64,000 bases of DNA, from assembly GCF_003355155.1 (NCBI RefSeq), contig NZ_CP031320.1, positions 606,369-670,368 of the forward strand, in the 5' to 3' direction. The position numbers and the translations under genes were made by a program. Shown here in pieces: positions 50,328 to 57,764 of the stretch (position 1 is its first letter; each line of letters starts with the position of its first letter). A model generated the notes under the pieces. The model searched no databases and had not been told where the DNA came from. It saw only the letters and a list, made by a program, of their open reading frames with translations. This DNA is from Streptomyces armeniacus. Lineage in GTDB: Bacteria; Actinomycetota; Actinomycetes; Streptomycetales; Streptomycetaceae.

Positions 50328-51048
50328 GGTCTCCCCCTTTCGTGGAAGGAATGCGGGCTGCTGCCGTCCGTCCGAAGGGCGGCGCGAGGTGGCGCGGCGG
50401 CATCGCGAACAGGACTGTTTTCCCCGGAAATTCAGTCTCTGTAACGCGAAATGAACGTTACCAGCGGCCCGTTGACCTGCGCCAGTCCCGCATTCGGGTG
50501 ACGGGTTGCATTCCGTTTGTGCGCGTGCGCCCCCTTGGTGCTCCGGCGCGAAACGCACGGAATTTTCGCGTCCGGAAGGCGGCATTGCCTTTAGCCAACG
50601 GCTGCCGTTGAGTGCGTCTGAACCGGTCGCGCATTCACTCGAATTGGGAATTCCGGGGCCGGTGCGTGCCGCCCGCTTCTCCCGTGCGCCCCTGAGCGCC
50701 GGGCATGCGCCTCAGGTGGCACGCCCGGGACCGTCATCGGGGTGTCGGAGCCGGAATGGCCCGGCCGAGCGTAAGCGCGCCGCGCATGCGGCATTCCGGC
50801 GGCAATCCGAATTCCCCCGGCGGCTATCGGCAGTTCAGCCGAACTGATCCGCAGAGCATGTTCTGCCACCTGGCCTTGAGCGGACGCGGTATGGCAGTCT
50901 CTGCTGACCGTTCATGAACATGATGAACGCGAGGGCGACCACGCCTGCCGCGCCGAGTGCGCCGGCCGGCTCCCTCCACACTCTCCCCTTCTGGCGGGGA
51001 ACGCGAAGCATTCGCGAATCAACGATGTGACCGATGAAGGAATCTCTC
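50328..51048. other. Long low-GC intergenic region
   Basis: A 721-bp gap with lower GC than its surroundings and three symmetric sites: 50441-50461, CAGTTC-AGCC-GAACTG (50831-50846) and GTTCATGAAC (50910-50919). It must hold the divergent promoters for the peptide unit and the lipoprotein. Frames inside it have poor third-position GC bias, so I see no convincing gene. The lower GC suggests acquired DNA. Confidence 0.5.
50441..50461. promoter_or_regulatory. Inverted repeat upstream of the peptide gene
   Basis: GTAACG (50441-50446) and CGTTAC (50456-50461) are 6-bp arms 9 nt apart, in an AT-richer patch 114 nt upstream of the peptide ATG on the minus strand. This could be a regulator site for the peptide/enzyme unit. 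No regulator gene is adjacent. Confidence 0.4.
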
Positions 51049-51714
51049 GTGCGGAAAACAACGTCAATAGCCGCCGTCGCTGCCGCCGTACTGGCACTCA
51101 CGCTGACCGGCTGCGGTGAGGACGACGACAAGGGTTCGGGGGCGCCGGAGAAGTCGGCGCAGGCGGGCGGCAGTCAGGACGGCGGCACGGAGTCGGCCGG
51201 TCCGGGCGGCGAGAGCGACGCCCCCTCCTCGACGCCGAGCCCGCGCGCGAGCGACAAGGCCGACAAGGCGGGGGAGGCCGACAAGGCAGACGAGGCCGGT
51301 CAGGCCCGCGAGAAGAACCAGGCCGACGGGGGCGACGACGCCAAGGCCCCCCGCCCCAGCCGCACGAGCGGCGACGGCTCCAGCGGTTCGAGTGGTTCGA
51401 GTGGTTCGGGCGGCTCCGGCGGTACGGGCGGCGGCGGAGGAGACCGCGGGCCCGTGAACGTGCAGGGCAAGTGGTACGTCCCGATCCGCCTGGACGGCAA
51501 GTTGGTCGTGATGACGGTCAACGGAACCTCGTTCAGCATCACCAACGGCGGCAAGTCCTGCAACGGGACCATCAGCGCCGGCATGGCGGTCAGGGCCGAC
51601 TGCGGAAGCGTCAACAACGGCACCGCCTCCGTCGGTGACGGCGGCGAGACGCTCACGTTCAACTGGCAGAACGGCCGGCCCGACAAGTTCGTCCGCACGC
51701 CGCCGTCCGCGTAA
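51049..51714 (+). CDS. Lipoprotein with low-complexity linker
   Basis: 221 residues. The lipobox is LTLTGC, with the acylated Cys near residue 22. A long Ser/Gly/Asp/Lys-rich linker (about 25-130) with GGS-type repeats leads to a C-terminal ~75-residue beta domain (NVQGKWYVPIRLDGKLVVMT, GKSCNGTISAGMAVRADCG, TFNWQNGRPDKF) holding two Cys. It resembles small secreted lipocalin-like or META-like domains, but I cannot name a family. GTG 51049 is favoured over ATG 51034 because GAAGGAA is 6-7 nt upstream. Confidence 0.75.
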   Translation: MRKTTSIAAVAAAVLALTLTGCGEDDDKGSGAPEKSAQAGGSQDGGTESAGPGGESDAPSSTPSPRASDKADKAGEADKADEAGQAREKNQADGGDDAKAPRPSRTSGDGSSGSSGSSGSGGSGGTGGGGGDRGPVNVQGKWYVPIRLDGKLVVMTVNGTSFSITNGGKSCNGTISAGMAVRADCGSVNNGTASVGDGGETLTFNWQNGRPDKFVRTPPSA

Positions 51715-51716
51715 CA

Positions 51717-51764
51717 GCGTCACGGCGTCACGGCGTCACGGCGTCACAGCGTCACGGCGTCACC
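51717..51764. repeat. Six 8-bp tandem repeats (GCGTCACG)
   Basis: GCGTCACG is repeated six times in a row (51717-51764); four units are perfect, with one A and one C variant at the last base of the others. They start 3 nt after the lipoprotein stop. A simple-sequence locus likely to vary between strains. Confidence 0.95.
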
Positions 51765-51836
51765 GCGGCGTACGGGGCGGGGCGGTGACAGTGCGGGCGG
51801 CGCTCCCTCCCGCCGCCCGCACCCGTCCCGTCCCCC

Positions 51837-52628
51837 TCAACCCGCCTTGCCCTGCGTGCTCTTCTCGCCCTGTACGGCCTCCGCGGTCTCCGACGCGACC
51901 TGCACGTACGCCGCCAGCGCCTGCGCGATGTGCTCCTCGGCGGCGCCCTTGTCGATGCCGAGCCGGTGCAGGACGCCCGTGCCGTCCTCGTGCTCGAGGA
52001 GGGCGAGCAGCATGTGCTCCGTTCCGATGTAGTTGTGGCCGAGGCGCAGGGCTTCCCGGAAGGTGAGTTCCAGCGCCTTCTTGGCCTGCGCGTTGTACGG
52101 GATCAGGCTCGGCACCTCGTCGGCCGCGGGCGGGAGGACGGCGCTCGCGGCCTCCCGTACGGAGTCCAGCGTCACGCCCTGTGCGGTGATCGCCGCCGCG
52201 GCGAGCGCTTCCGGTTCGGCGAGCAGGCCGAGCACCAGGTGTGCGGGGCACATCTCGTCGTTGCCCGCAGCGTGGGCCTCGTTCTGGGCGGCCATGATCA
52301 CGTTGCGGGCGCGCAGCGTGAACCGGTTGAAGCCCTGGCTCGGATCGAGATCGCCCGCTTCGCCCGAGCCCTTCGGCACGAAGCGCTTCTGGGCCGCCTG
52401 CCGGGTGACGCCCATGCTCTTCCCGATGTCCGACCAGGAGGCGCCGGAACGGCGCGCCTGGTCCACGAAGTGACCGATCAGGTGGTCGGCCAGCTCACCG
52501 AGGTGGTCCGCCGCGATGACGGCGTCGGAGAGCTGCTCGAGGGCGTCGGAGTGGGCCTTCTTGATGGCTTCGATGAGGTCGTCGAGCCGGACCGGATTCG
52601 TCATGCCTACGGGGTTCGGATTCGTCAT
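51837..52628 (-). CDS. HTH protein with Clp N-terminal domain
   Basis: 263 residues. An N-terminal HTH-like part contains RRSGASWSDIGKSMGVTRQA and AQKRF. It is joined to a double Clp_N repeat (FTLRARNVIMAAQNEAHAAG, CPAHLVLGLLAE; LELTFREALRLGHNYIGTEH, MLLALLEHEDG), as in the substrate/adaptor domain of ClpA/ClpC, but with no ATPase. The start MTNPNPVG is followed by MTNPV, a small duplication. It likely couples protein-quality sensing to transcription. It sits directly under a doubled operator (52630-52676), implying autorepression, and appears leaderless. Confidence 0.88.
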   Translation of the reverse strand: MTNPNPVGMTNPVRLDDLIEAIKKAHSDALEQLSDAVIAADHLGELADHLIGHFVDQARRSGASWSDIGKSMGVTRQAAQKRFVPKGSGEAGDLDPSQGFNRFTLRARNVIMAAQNEAHAAGNDEMCPAHLVLGLLAEPEALAAAAITAQGVTLDSVREAASAVLPPAADEVPSLIPYNAQAKKALELTFREALRLGHNYIGTEHMLLALLEHEDGTGVLHRLGIDKGAAEEHIAQALAAYVQVASETAEAVQGEKSTQGKAG

Positions 52629-52629
52629 G

Positions 52630-52676
52630 TGTCAACGGTAGGTTGACACTTCGAGGAGCGTCAACCCTGAGTTGAC
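52630..52676 (-). promoter_or_regulatory. Doubled GTCAAC-N5-GTTGAC operator over a leaderless promoter
   Basis: Two identical inverted repeats, GTCAAC-N5-GTTGAC (52631-52647 and 52660-52676), are 29 bp apart. Read on the minus strand, TTGACG then 18 nt and TACCGT give -35/-10 elements, with the predicted start at or next to ATG 52628. The operators thus overlap -35 and the start. Repression of the HTH-Clp_N gene by its own product is the likely function. Confidence 0.82.
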
Positions 52677-52753
52677 AGTCCACCGCGGCGATGGTGTACG
52701 GGCTCGGCTGAGCACGCCCGCCTCGGCGAAGGGCGCGGACGAACCGCTCGGCT

Positions 52754-53347
52754 TCACGTACTGAGCGTGGCCGCGGACGAGGCCGTTGGCGGTGGGGTGC
52801 TAGCCGTGTCGAGGAAGCCGAGGAAGTCGCGGAAGGCCCGTTCCGTACGGGCGGTGTCGCCCGTCGCGTCGAGGTCCATGAGGAGTCCGCGGATGACGCC
52901 GAGAACGAGCGTCGCGAGCTCCGGCCGCCCGATGCCGCGCAGGCCGTCCTCGAGCGGCCCGAGCCAGTCGGTCGTCGCGGTGCGCCGGAAGTCGGGCCAC
53001 AGCTGCTGTTCCGCGCTCTCGCGCAGCTGACCGAACATCCGCAGATACGGCTGCCCCTCCGGCCCGGTGATCGACTTCCAGGCGCGGTGCAGGGTGGCGG
53101 TGTACGGCTCGCCGGGCCGTGCCCGCAGGAGGTCGCCGAACGTGTCGAGCTGGCGTTGCCGCGCGCGCCCGAGGACGGCCCGCAGCAGGGCGTCGCGGGT
53201 GCCGAAGTGGTAGATGAGCATGCGGGCGGAAGTGCCGGTGGCGGTGGCCAGCGGCTCCAGCCGGTCGGGGAGGCCGTGCGAGAGGGCGTGGTCGGCGCAG
53301 GCGTCGAGGAGCCTCTCCTTGATGTGCGGCTGCGGTCGTCGGCCCAT
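52754..53347 (-). CDS. TetR-family transcriptional regulator
   Basis: 197 residues. The N-terminal HTH (IKERLLDACADHALSHGLPD, LATATGTSARMLIYHFGTRD) is typical TetR, and the C-terminal helical domain is unspecific. ATG 53347. It diverges from an alpha/beta hydrolase gene across an ACGTAA...TTACGT site that it probably binds to repress both genes. Confidence 0.9.
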   Translation of the reverse strand: MGRRPQPHIKERLLDACADHALSHGLPDRLEPLATATGTSARMLIYHFGTRDALLRAVLGRARQRQLDTFGDLLRARPGEPYTATLHRAWKSITGPEGQPYLRMFGQLRESAEQQLWPDFRRTATTDWLGPLEDGLRGIGRPELATLVLGVIRGLLMDLDATGDTARTERAFRDFLGFLDTASTPPPTASSAATLST

Positions 53348-53361
53348 GCCCTCACTTTTTC

Positions 53362-53379
53362 ACGTAACAACCATTACGT
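53362..53379. promoter_or_regulatory. TetR operator candidate
   Basis: ACGTAA-CAACCA-TTACGT is an 18-bp inverted repeat 14 nt upstream of the TetR start and 78 nt upstream of the hydrolase ATG. Its position and symmetry fit a TetR-type operator controlling both divergent genes. Confidence 0.75.
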
Positions 53380-53457
53380 CTATCGTCGTCAGAGAGGCAG
53401 CCAGGACAGTCAGGGCAGCCGAGGCAGCAAAAGCCGGACGTGGACGTGGAGGCAGCG

Positions 53458-54210
53458 ATGAGGGTCGTGTTCGTGCATGGGGCCTGCGTGCGGGACGGGT
53501 CGTGGTGGTGGCACGGCACCGCCGGGCTGCTGCGGGAGCGGGGAGTGACGAGCGTGGCCCCGCCGCTGCCGAGCTGCGGTGAGCCGGGCCTGCCCGCGGG
53601 CGGCCCGGAGGGGCCCGCCGACGGCGCGGAGCTCCCCGCCGGTGGCCCGGAGCTCCCCGTCGGCGGTGCGGGGCTGCCCGAGGACGTCGCCGCGGTACGG
53701 CAGGTGCTGCGGGACAGCGACGAGCCGACCGTCGTGGTCGCCCACAGCTACGGCGGCATCGTCACCGCGGAGGCCGCCGCGGGCATCGGTTCGGTGCGGC
53801 ACCTGCTGCTGGTGTCCAGCTATCTGCCCGAGGCCGGGCAGAGCCTGTCGGATTTCGGGGACGGCGGCCCCGCCCCGTTCCTCGACGTGGACCCCGACGC
53901 GGGCACGTTCGGGGTCCGGCCCGAACTGCTCGTGGACACGTTCCTGCACGACTGCGGCCCCGAGGTCCAGGCGCGGGCGGCGGACCACCTCGCCCGGCAG
54001 AGCCTGCGGGTGACCGGGCAGCCGGCCGGGGCCGCCGCGTGGCGGCAGCTGCCCTCGACGTACCTGGTCTGCGCTCAGGACCGGGGCACTCCGCCGCGGC
54101 TGCAGCGCGAGTACGCCCGCCGGGCAGGCAGCGTCGTCGAGCTCGACGCGGGCCACCACCCGTTCCTGTCCCGGCCCGAAGCGGTCCGGGACCTGGTGCT
54201 GAGCCTGTGA
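53458..54210 (+). CDS. Alpha/beta hydrolase, TetR-associated
   Basis: 250 residues. The oxyanion region is VVFVHGACVRDGSWWWHGTA, the nucleophile elbow VVAHSYGGIV (Ser in HSYGG), and the catalytic His in DAGHHPFLSRP. Residues about 45-80 carry GGPEGP/GGPELP tandem repeats. Such small cytoplasmic hydrolases with a divergent TetR often hydrolyse lactones or esters. ATG 53458 has GTGGAGG upstream; GTG 53440 is less likely. Confidence 0.87.
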   Translation: MRVVFVHGACVRDGSWWWHGTAGLLRERGVTSVAPPLPSCGEPGLPAGGPEGPADGAELPAGGPELPVGGAGLPEDVAAVRQVLRDSDEPTVVVAHSYGGIVTAEAAAGIGSVRHLLLVSSYLPEAGQSLSDFGDGGPAPFLDVDPDAGTFGVRPELLVDTFLHDCGPEVQARAADHLARQSLRVTGQPAGAAAWRQLPSTYLVCAQDRGTPPRLQREYARRAGSVVELDAGHHPFLSRPEAVRDLVLSL

Positions 54211-54252
54211 CGTACGGGTCGCGCCGACGTACGGGACGTGCCTCCGCGATCG

Positions 54253-54324
54253 AACAGCCCAGGCAACAGCCCAGGCAACAGCCGAGGGAGCAGCCCAGGC
54301 AACGGCCCAGGGAACAGCTCCGCC
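54253..54324. repeat. Six 12-bp tandem repeats upstream of phoX-like gene
   Basis: AACAGCCCAGGC is repeated six times (54253-54324); the first two units are identical and the others have one to four substitutions. It ends 24 nt before the PHO box of the phosphatase gene. Non-coding. Confidence 0.92.
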
Positions 54325-54348
54325 CCAACGGGAAGGAATCGCGCCCCG

Positions 54349-54377
54349 GTTCACCGTGCATTCATCTCGCCTTCGCC
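54349..54377 (+). promoter_or_regulatory. PHO box (PhoP binding site), three direct repeat units
   Basis: GTTCACC (54349), ATTCATC (54360) and CTTCGCC (54371) recur at exact 11-nt spacing, matching the 11-nt direct repeat units of streptomycete PHO boxes. They lie 91 to 63 nt before the start of a PhoX gene. TAGCGTCA (54398-54405) downstream is a plausible -10 region. Confidence 0.85.
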
Positions 54378-54439
54378 CCCCGGCGGGGCCGTGCCCATAG
54401 CGTCACGCACGGCGTAGCTCGAAGATCCGGAGGGGACCC

Positions 54440-56557
54440 ATGCGTGAACTGTTGCCGTTCGTCGGCTCACACCCCGGCGGAAGATCCGCCCTCACCTGCC
54501 GCTACCGCTGCGGTGACGCCTGCTTCCACGAGGTGCCGAACAAGAGCGGCAACGAGTACCTCGGCGACGTCATCGCCGGTGCCCTGTCGCGCCGTTCGAT
54601 GCTCGCCGCCGGTGCCGTCGGCACGGTGGTCGCGGCCACCGGCGCCACTGTCCTCGGGTCCGCGGCGCCGTCCGCCGCCCAGGGGCAGCGGCCCGGAGCG
54701 GGGGCCGACGGCCGGGCGGGGGCCGCGCACGGCGGCGAGGCGGCGCGCGGACTCCGGTTCGCGCCGGTCGCGCCCAACACGCGGGACGCCGTGGTCGTTC
54801 CCGAGGGCTACGTGCAGGACGTGCTGATCCGCTGGGGCGACCCGGTCCTCGCGGGCGCGCCCGTCTTCGACCCGGACCGGCAGACGGCGCGGGCGCAGGC
54901 CCTCCAGTTCGGCTACAACTGCGACTACATGGCGGTGCTCGACCTCTCGCACGGCGGCGGGCACGGCACGTACGGCGGTCACGGCCGGCACGGCGGCCAG
55001 CTGCTCGTGGTCAACCACGAGTACACGACCGAGGTGATGATGTTCCGCGGCTACGACGCGGACAATCCCACCCGTGAGCAGGTCGAGATCGCCTGGGCCG
55101 CGCACGGCCTCACCGTCCTGGCGGCCGAGGAGCAGCGCGGCGGCCGGCTCACCGCCCTGCCCCGGCACCCGCTGAACCGCCGCATCACCGCGACGACGCC
55201 GTTCGAGCTGACCGGCCCGGCCGCCGGCGGCGAGCTGCTGCGCACCACCGCCGACCCGGAGGGCCGTACGGTCCTGGGCACCCTGAACAACTGCGGCGGC
55301 GGCATCACCCCGTGGGGCACGGTGCTGTCCGGCGAGGAGAACTTCAACCAGTACTTCGCGAACGCCGACGCCGTCACCGACCCCGCCACCAAGGAGCGGC
55401 TGGCGCGTTACGGCCTGGAGGGCGGCGCGTCGGAACGCAAGTGGGAGGCGTACGACGACCGGTTCGACCTGTCCAAGGAGCCGAACGAGGTCAACCGCTT
55501 CGGCTGGGTCGTCGAGATCGACCCGTACGACCCCGAGTCCACGCCGCGCAAGCGGACCGCGCTGGGCCGCTTCAAGCACGAGGCCGCCGAGCCCCGGTTG
55601 ACCCGCGACGGGCGCGCGGTGCTGTACATGGGGGACGACGAACGGTTCGACTACCTCTACAAGTTCGTCTCCAAGGAGCGCATGCGCCGCGGCCACGGCA
55701 GCCGGGTACGCGAGCACAACGCGAAGCTGCTGGACGAAGGCACGCTGTACGTCGCGAAGTTCAGCGGTGACAGCCCCGCCGGCGAGATCGACGGCACCGG
55801 GAAGCTGCCGGAGGACGGCGAGTTCGACGGGCGCGGCGAGTGGATCAGGCTGGCCGGCGGCGACCGCTCGTACGTGGACGGCATGACCGCCGAGGAGGTG
55901 TACGTCTACACGCGGATCGCCGCCGACAAGGCGGGCGCCACCAAGATGGACCGCCCGGAGGACGTCGAGCCGAGCCCGCGCAGCGGCAAGGTGTACGTGG
56001 CACTGACCAACAACACCGACCGCGGCAAGGACGGCAAGGCCCCGGCCGACGAGGCCAACCCGCGCAACGGCAACAAGCACGGCCAGGTCCTGGAGCTCGC
56101 CGAGCACCGCGACGACCCGGCGGGCACGCGGTTCGCCTGGCGGCTGTTCCTGGTCTGCGGCGACCCGGAGGATCCCAGCACGTACTTCGCGGGCTTCCCC
56201 AAGGAGCGGGTCAGCCCGATCTCCTGCCCGGACAACCTCGCGTTCGACCCGTACGGGAACCTGTGGCTCGCGACGGACGGCAACGCGCTCGAGAGCAACG
56301 ACGGGCTGTTCGGTGTCGCCGTACGGGGGCGGCGCGAGGGCGAGGTCAAGCAGTTCCTGACGGTGCCGAAGGGCGCGGAGGTCTGCGGTCCGGTCGTCAC
56401 GGAGGAACGCGTACTGGTCGCGGTCCAGCACCCCGGCGAGGTGGACGGCGCGAGCGCGGACAAGCCGGCGTCGCAGTGGCCGGACGGGCCGGGCAAGGCG
56501 GTGCGGCCGTCGGTCGTCACGGTGCGCGCGGAGGACGGCGGCCCGATCGGGGCGTAG
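54440..56557 (+). CDS. phoX: PhoX-family alkaline phosphatase (DUF839), Tat-exported
   Basis: 705 residues of the PhoX/DUF839 family: calcium/iron-dependent secreted phosphomonoesterases that release phosphate from organic esters. The Tat motif is SRRSMLAAGA (about residues 50-59), preceded by a typical long N-terminal extension with CRYRCGDACFH. Family signatures include NHEYTTEVMMF, LNNCGGGITPWGTVLSGEEN, GRFKHEAAEP and PDNLAFDPYGNLWLATDGN. ATG 54440 follows GGAGGGG. An upstream PHO box predicts induction by PhoR-PhoP under phosphate limitation. Confidence 0.93.
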   Translation: MRELLPFVGSHPGGRSALTCRYRCGDACFHEVPNKSGNEYLGDVIAGALSRRSMLAAGAVGTVVAATGATVLGSAAPSAAQGQRPGAGADGRAGAAHGGEAARGLRFAPVAPNTRDAVVVPEGYVQDVLIRWGDPVLAGAPVFDPDRQTARAQALQFGYNCDYMAVLDLSHGGGHGTYGGHGRHGGQLLVVNHEYTTEVMMFRGYDADNPTREQVEIAWAAHGLTVLAAEEQRGGRLTALPRHPLNRRITATTPFELTGPAAGGELLRTTADPEGRTVLGTLNNCGGGITPWGTVLSGEENFNQYFANADAVTDPATKERLARYGLEGGASERKWEAYDDRFDLSKEPNEVNRFGWVVEIDPYDPESTPRKRTALGRFKHEAAEPRLTRDGRAVLYMGDDERFDYLYKFVSKERMRRGHGSRVREHNAKLLDEGTLYVAKFSGDSPAGEIDGTGKLPEDGEFDGRGEWIRLAGGDRSYVDGMTAEEVYVYTRIAADKAGATKMDRPEDVEPSPRSGKVYVALTNNTDRGKDGKAPADEANPRNGNKHGQVLELAEHRDDPAGTRFAWRLFLVCGDPEDPSTYFAGFPKERVSPISCPDNLAFDPYGNLWLATDGNALESNDGLFGVAVRGRREGEVKQFLTVPKGAEVCGPVVTEERVLVAVQHPGEVDGASADKPASQWPDGPGKAVRPSVVTVRAEDGGPIGA

Positions 56558-56569
56558 CCCCGCGGGCCG

Positions 56570-56660
56570 GCCCGTCCGGCGTTCGAGGACGGCCCTCAGC
56601 CACGGTCACGCGTGTCCGCTGCTGGGGGCGGCCTCAGCCACATCAAGCCCGTCCGGCGTT
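56570..56660. repeat. REP-like elements abutting a stop codon
   Basis: A full copy (56570-56594, GTTCGAGG variant) lies just after the phosphatase stop. A second, same-orientation partial copy AGCCCGTCCGGCGTT (56646-56660) ends exactly at the TAA (minus strand, 56661-56659) of the Asp23-like gene. Related copies occur at 10511-10670 and 19482-19599. Confidence 0.8.
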
Positions 56661-57009
56661 ACGTGATGTCCGTGACCGTCACGGTGACCGTCACACGTGG
56701 TGGCGGCCCCGCGAGGGCCCCGCGCACCGCCGTCTCGACCGCCGCCCGTACCGCCCGCGTCACGGCCGCCGCCTGGTGGCCGCGCAGGACCGCGAGGTGC
56801 AGCTGTACGTGCCAGCCCTCCGGGTCGTGCGTGCGCCGGGCCCGTACGCCCGGTGCGCGGGAACGGGTGGTGCCCTTGCGCGCGCCGTTCCCCGTGCCGC
56901 GTACGAGGTCGGCCAGGCCGGGCCGCAGGAAGGCGACGCCGTCCGTGGCCGCGGCGGCGTCCGACGCGGCGTGCACCACGCGTGTCCGGGTGTCCTGCTG
57001 TGTCGTCAC
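56659..57009 (-). CDS. Small Asp23/Gls24-like protein
   Basis: 116 residues. The C-terminal pattern WHVQLHLAVLRGHQAAAVTR, AVRAAVETAVRG, VTVTVTVTDI follows the strand-helix-strand core of Asp23 proteins seen in its neighbours. The N-terminal third is Ala/Arg-rich. GTG 57009 overlaps the stop of the upstream gene (GTGA), so it is coupled to it. It is the third gene of the sigma operon; a structural or anti-sigma accessory role is inferred. Confidence 0.6.
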   Translation of the reverse strand: MTTQQDTRTRVVHAASDAAAATDGVAFLRPGLADLVRGTGNGARKGTTRSRAPGVRARRTHDPEGWHVQLHLAVLRGHQAAAVTRAVRAAVETAVRGALAGPPPRVTVTVTVTDIT

Positions 57010-57764
57010 CGCGGCCACCCCCCGTCGTGCTGTCCGCTCTCCGTGAGTACGTCGATGACCCGTACGTCGATGGACCGCACGTCCATCCCGAGCGTCTCTT
57101 CCGCCGCCTCCGCGACCCGTTCCCGTACCGCCTCCGCCAGCTCTGGCACCGGCCGGGACAGGTCGCTCGCAACGTCGAGACGCACCCGTACGGGGCCGCG
57201 CGGCGCCGTTCCGCCCGGCAGCGGCAGCGGCGCCCGCCAGCCGCCGGTGTCCGCGCCACCGTCGTCGCCCCCGTCGGGGTCGAGTGGCGTGATACGGCAG
57301 CTGCCCGCCCGTACGCCGGGCAGCGTTTCGGCCGCCGTACGGAACGCCTTCGCCGCGGCCGCCTCCACGATCCACGCGTCCTCGTCCGCGGCGCCGAGCG
57401 GCAGCGTACGGCCGGGGCGCAGCTCCAGCCGTACGATCTCCATCACCCGCGTCGCGACCGCCTCCGCCCCTGCGGCGGCCGTGCCGTCCGGGCCGGTGTC
57501 GCCGGCGCGTTCGGCGTCCTCGGAGCGGGCGGAGCGCACGTAGCCGTCGAGTACGCGCAGCCCGTCCAGCGCGGCGGTGCAGTGCGGGCAGTGGGCGGTG
57601 TGCGGGTCGTCGGCGAGGTGCCCGTCGTCCCAGGCCTCCCACACGTCGCGCAGGGTGCGGCCGCAGGGCAGCAGGTCGTCGTCTCGGGGCGCGCCGTTCC
57701 CCGGCGGCCCGTCGCCGGGCGTGCCGCTGCCGGGCGGCGGCCCGTGGTCCGCGCTCATCGCCAT
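57006..57764 (-). CDS. ZAS-motif anti-sigma factor fused to Asp23/Gls24-like domain
   Basis: 252 residues. After a Gly/Pro-rich start, residues 55-62 (HTAHCPHC) hold the zinc anti-sigma motif Hx3Cx2C (His55, Cys59, Cys62). A long Ala/Arg-rich middle leads to a C-terminal Asp23-like module: VRVRLDVASDLSRPVPELAE, AVRERVAEAAEETLGMDVRS, IDVRVIDV. No TM is seen, so the anchor would be other Asp23 proteins. It lies directly after, and overlaps by 10 nt, the ECF sigma gene, the usual anti-sigma position. ATG 57764 or 57758. Interpretation as the cognate anti-sigma is inference supported by motif and order. Confidence 0.75.
   Translation of the reverse strand: MAMSADHGPPPGSGTPGDGPPGNGAPRDDDLLPCGRTLRDVWEAWDDGHLADDPHTAHCPHCTAALDGLRVLDGYVRSARSEDAERAGDTGPDGTAAAGAEAVATRVMEIVRLELRPGRTLPLGAADEDAWIVEAAAAKAFRTAAETLPGVRAGSCRITPLDPDGGDDGGADTGGWRAPLPLPGGTAPRGPVRVRLDVASDLSRPVPELAEAVRERVAEAAEETLGMDVRSIDVRVIDVLTESGQHDGGWPR

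Noticed and set aside
50164..50403. Alternative 79-codon frame across the peptide gene
   Set aside because: Arg-rich composition typical of a shadow frame. The 21-codon frame in the same place has a far better ribosome site.
50835..51011. Minus-strand 58-codon frame with a hydrophobic segment (GALGAAGVVALAFIMFMNG)
   Set aside because: Third-position GC bias is weak, there is no ribosome site, and it occupies a promoter region. It could be a small membrane protein, but the evidence is too thin to annotate.
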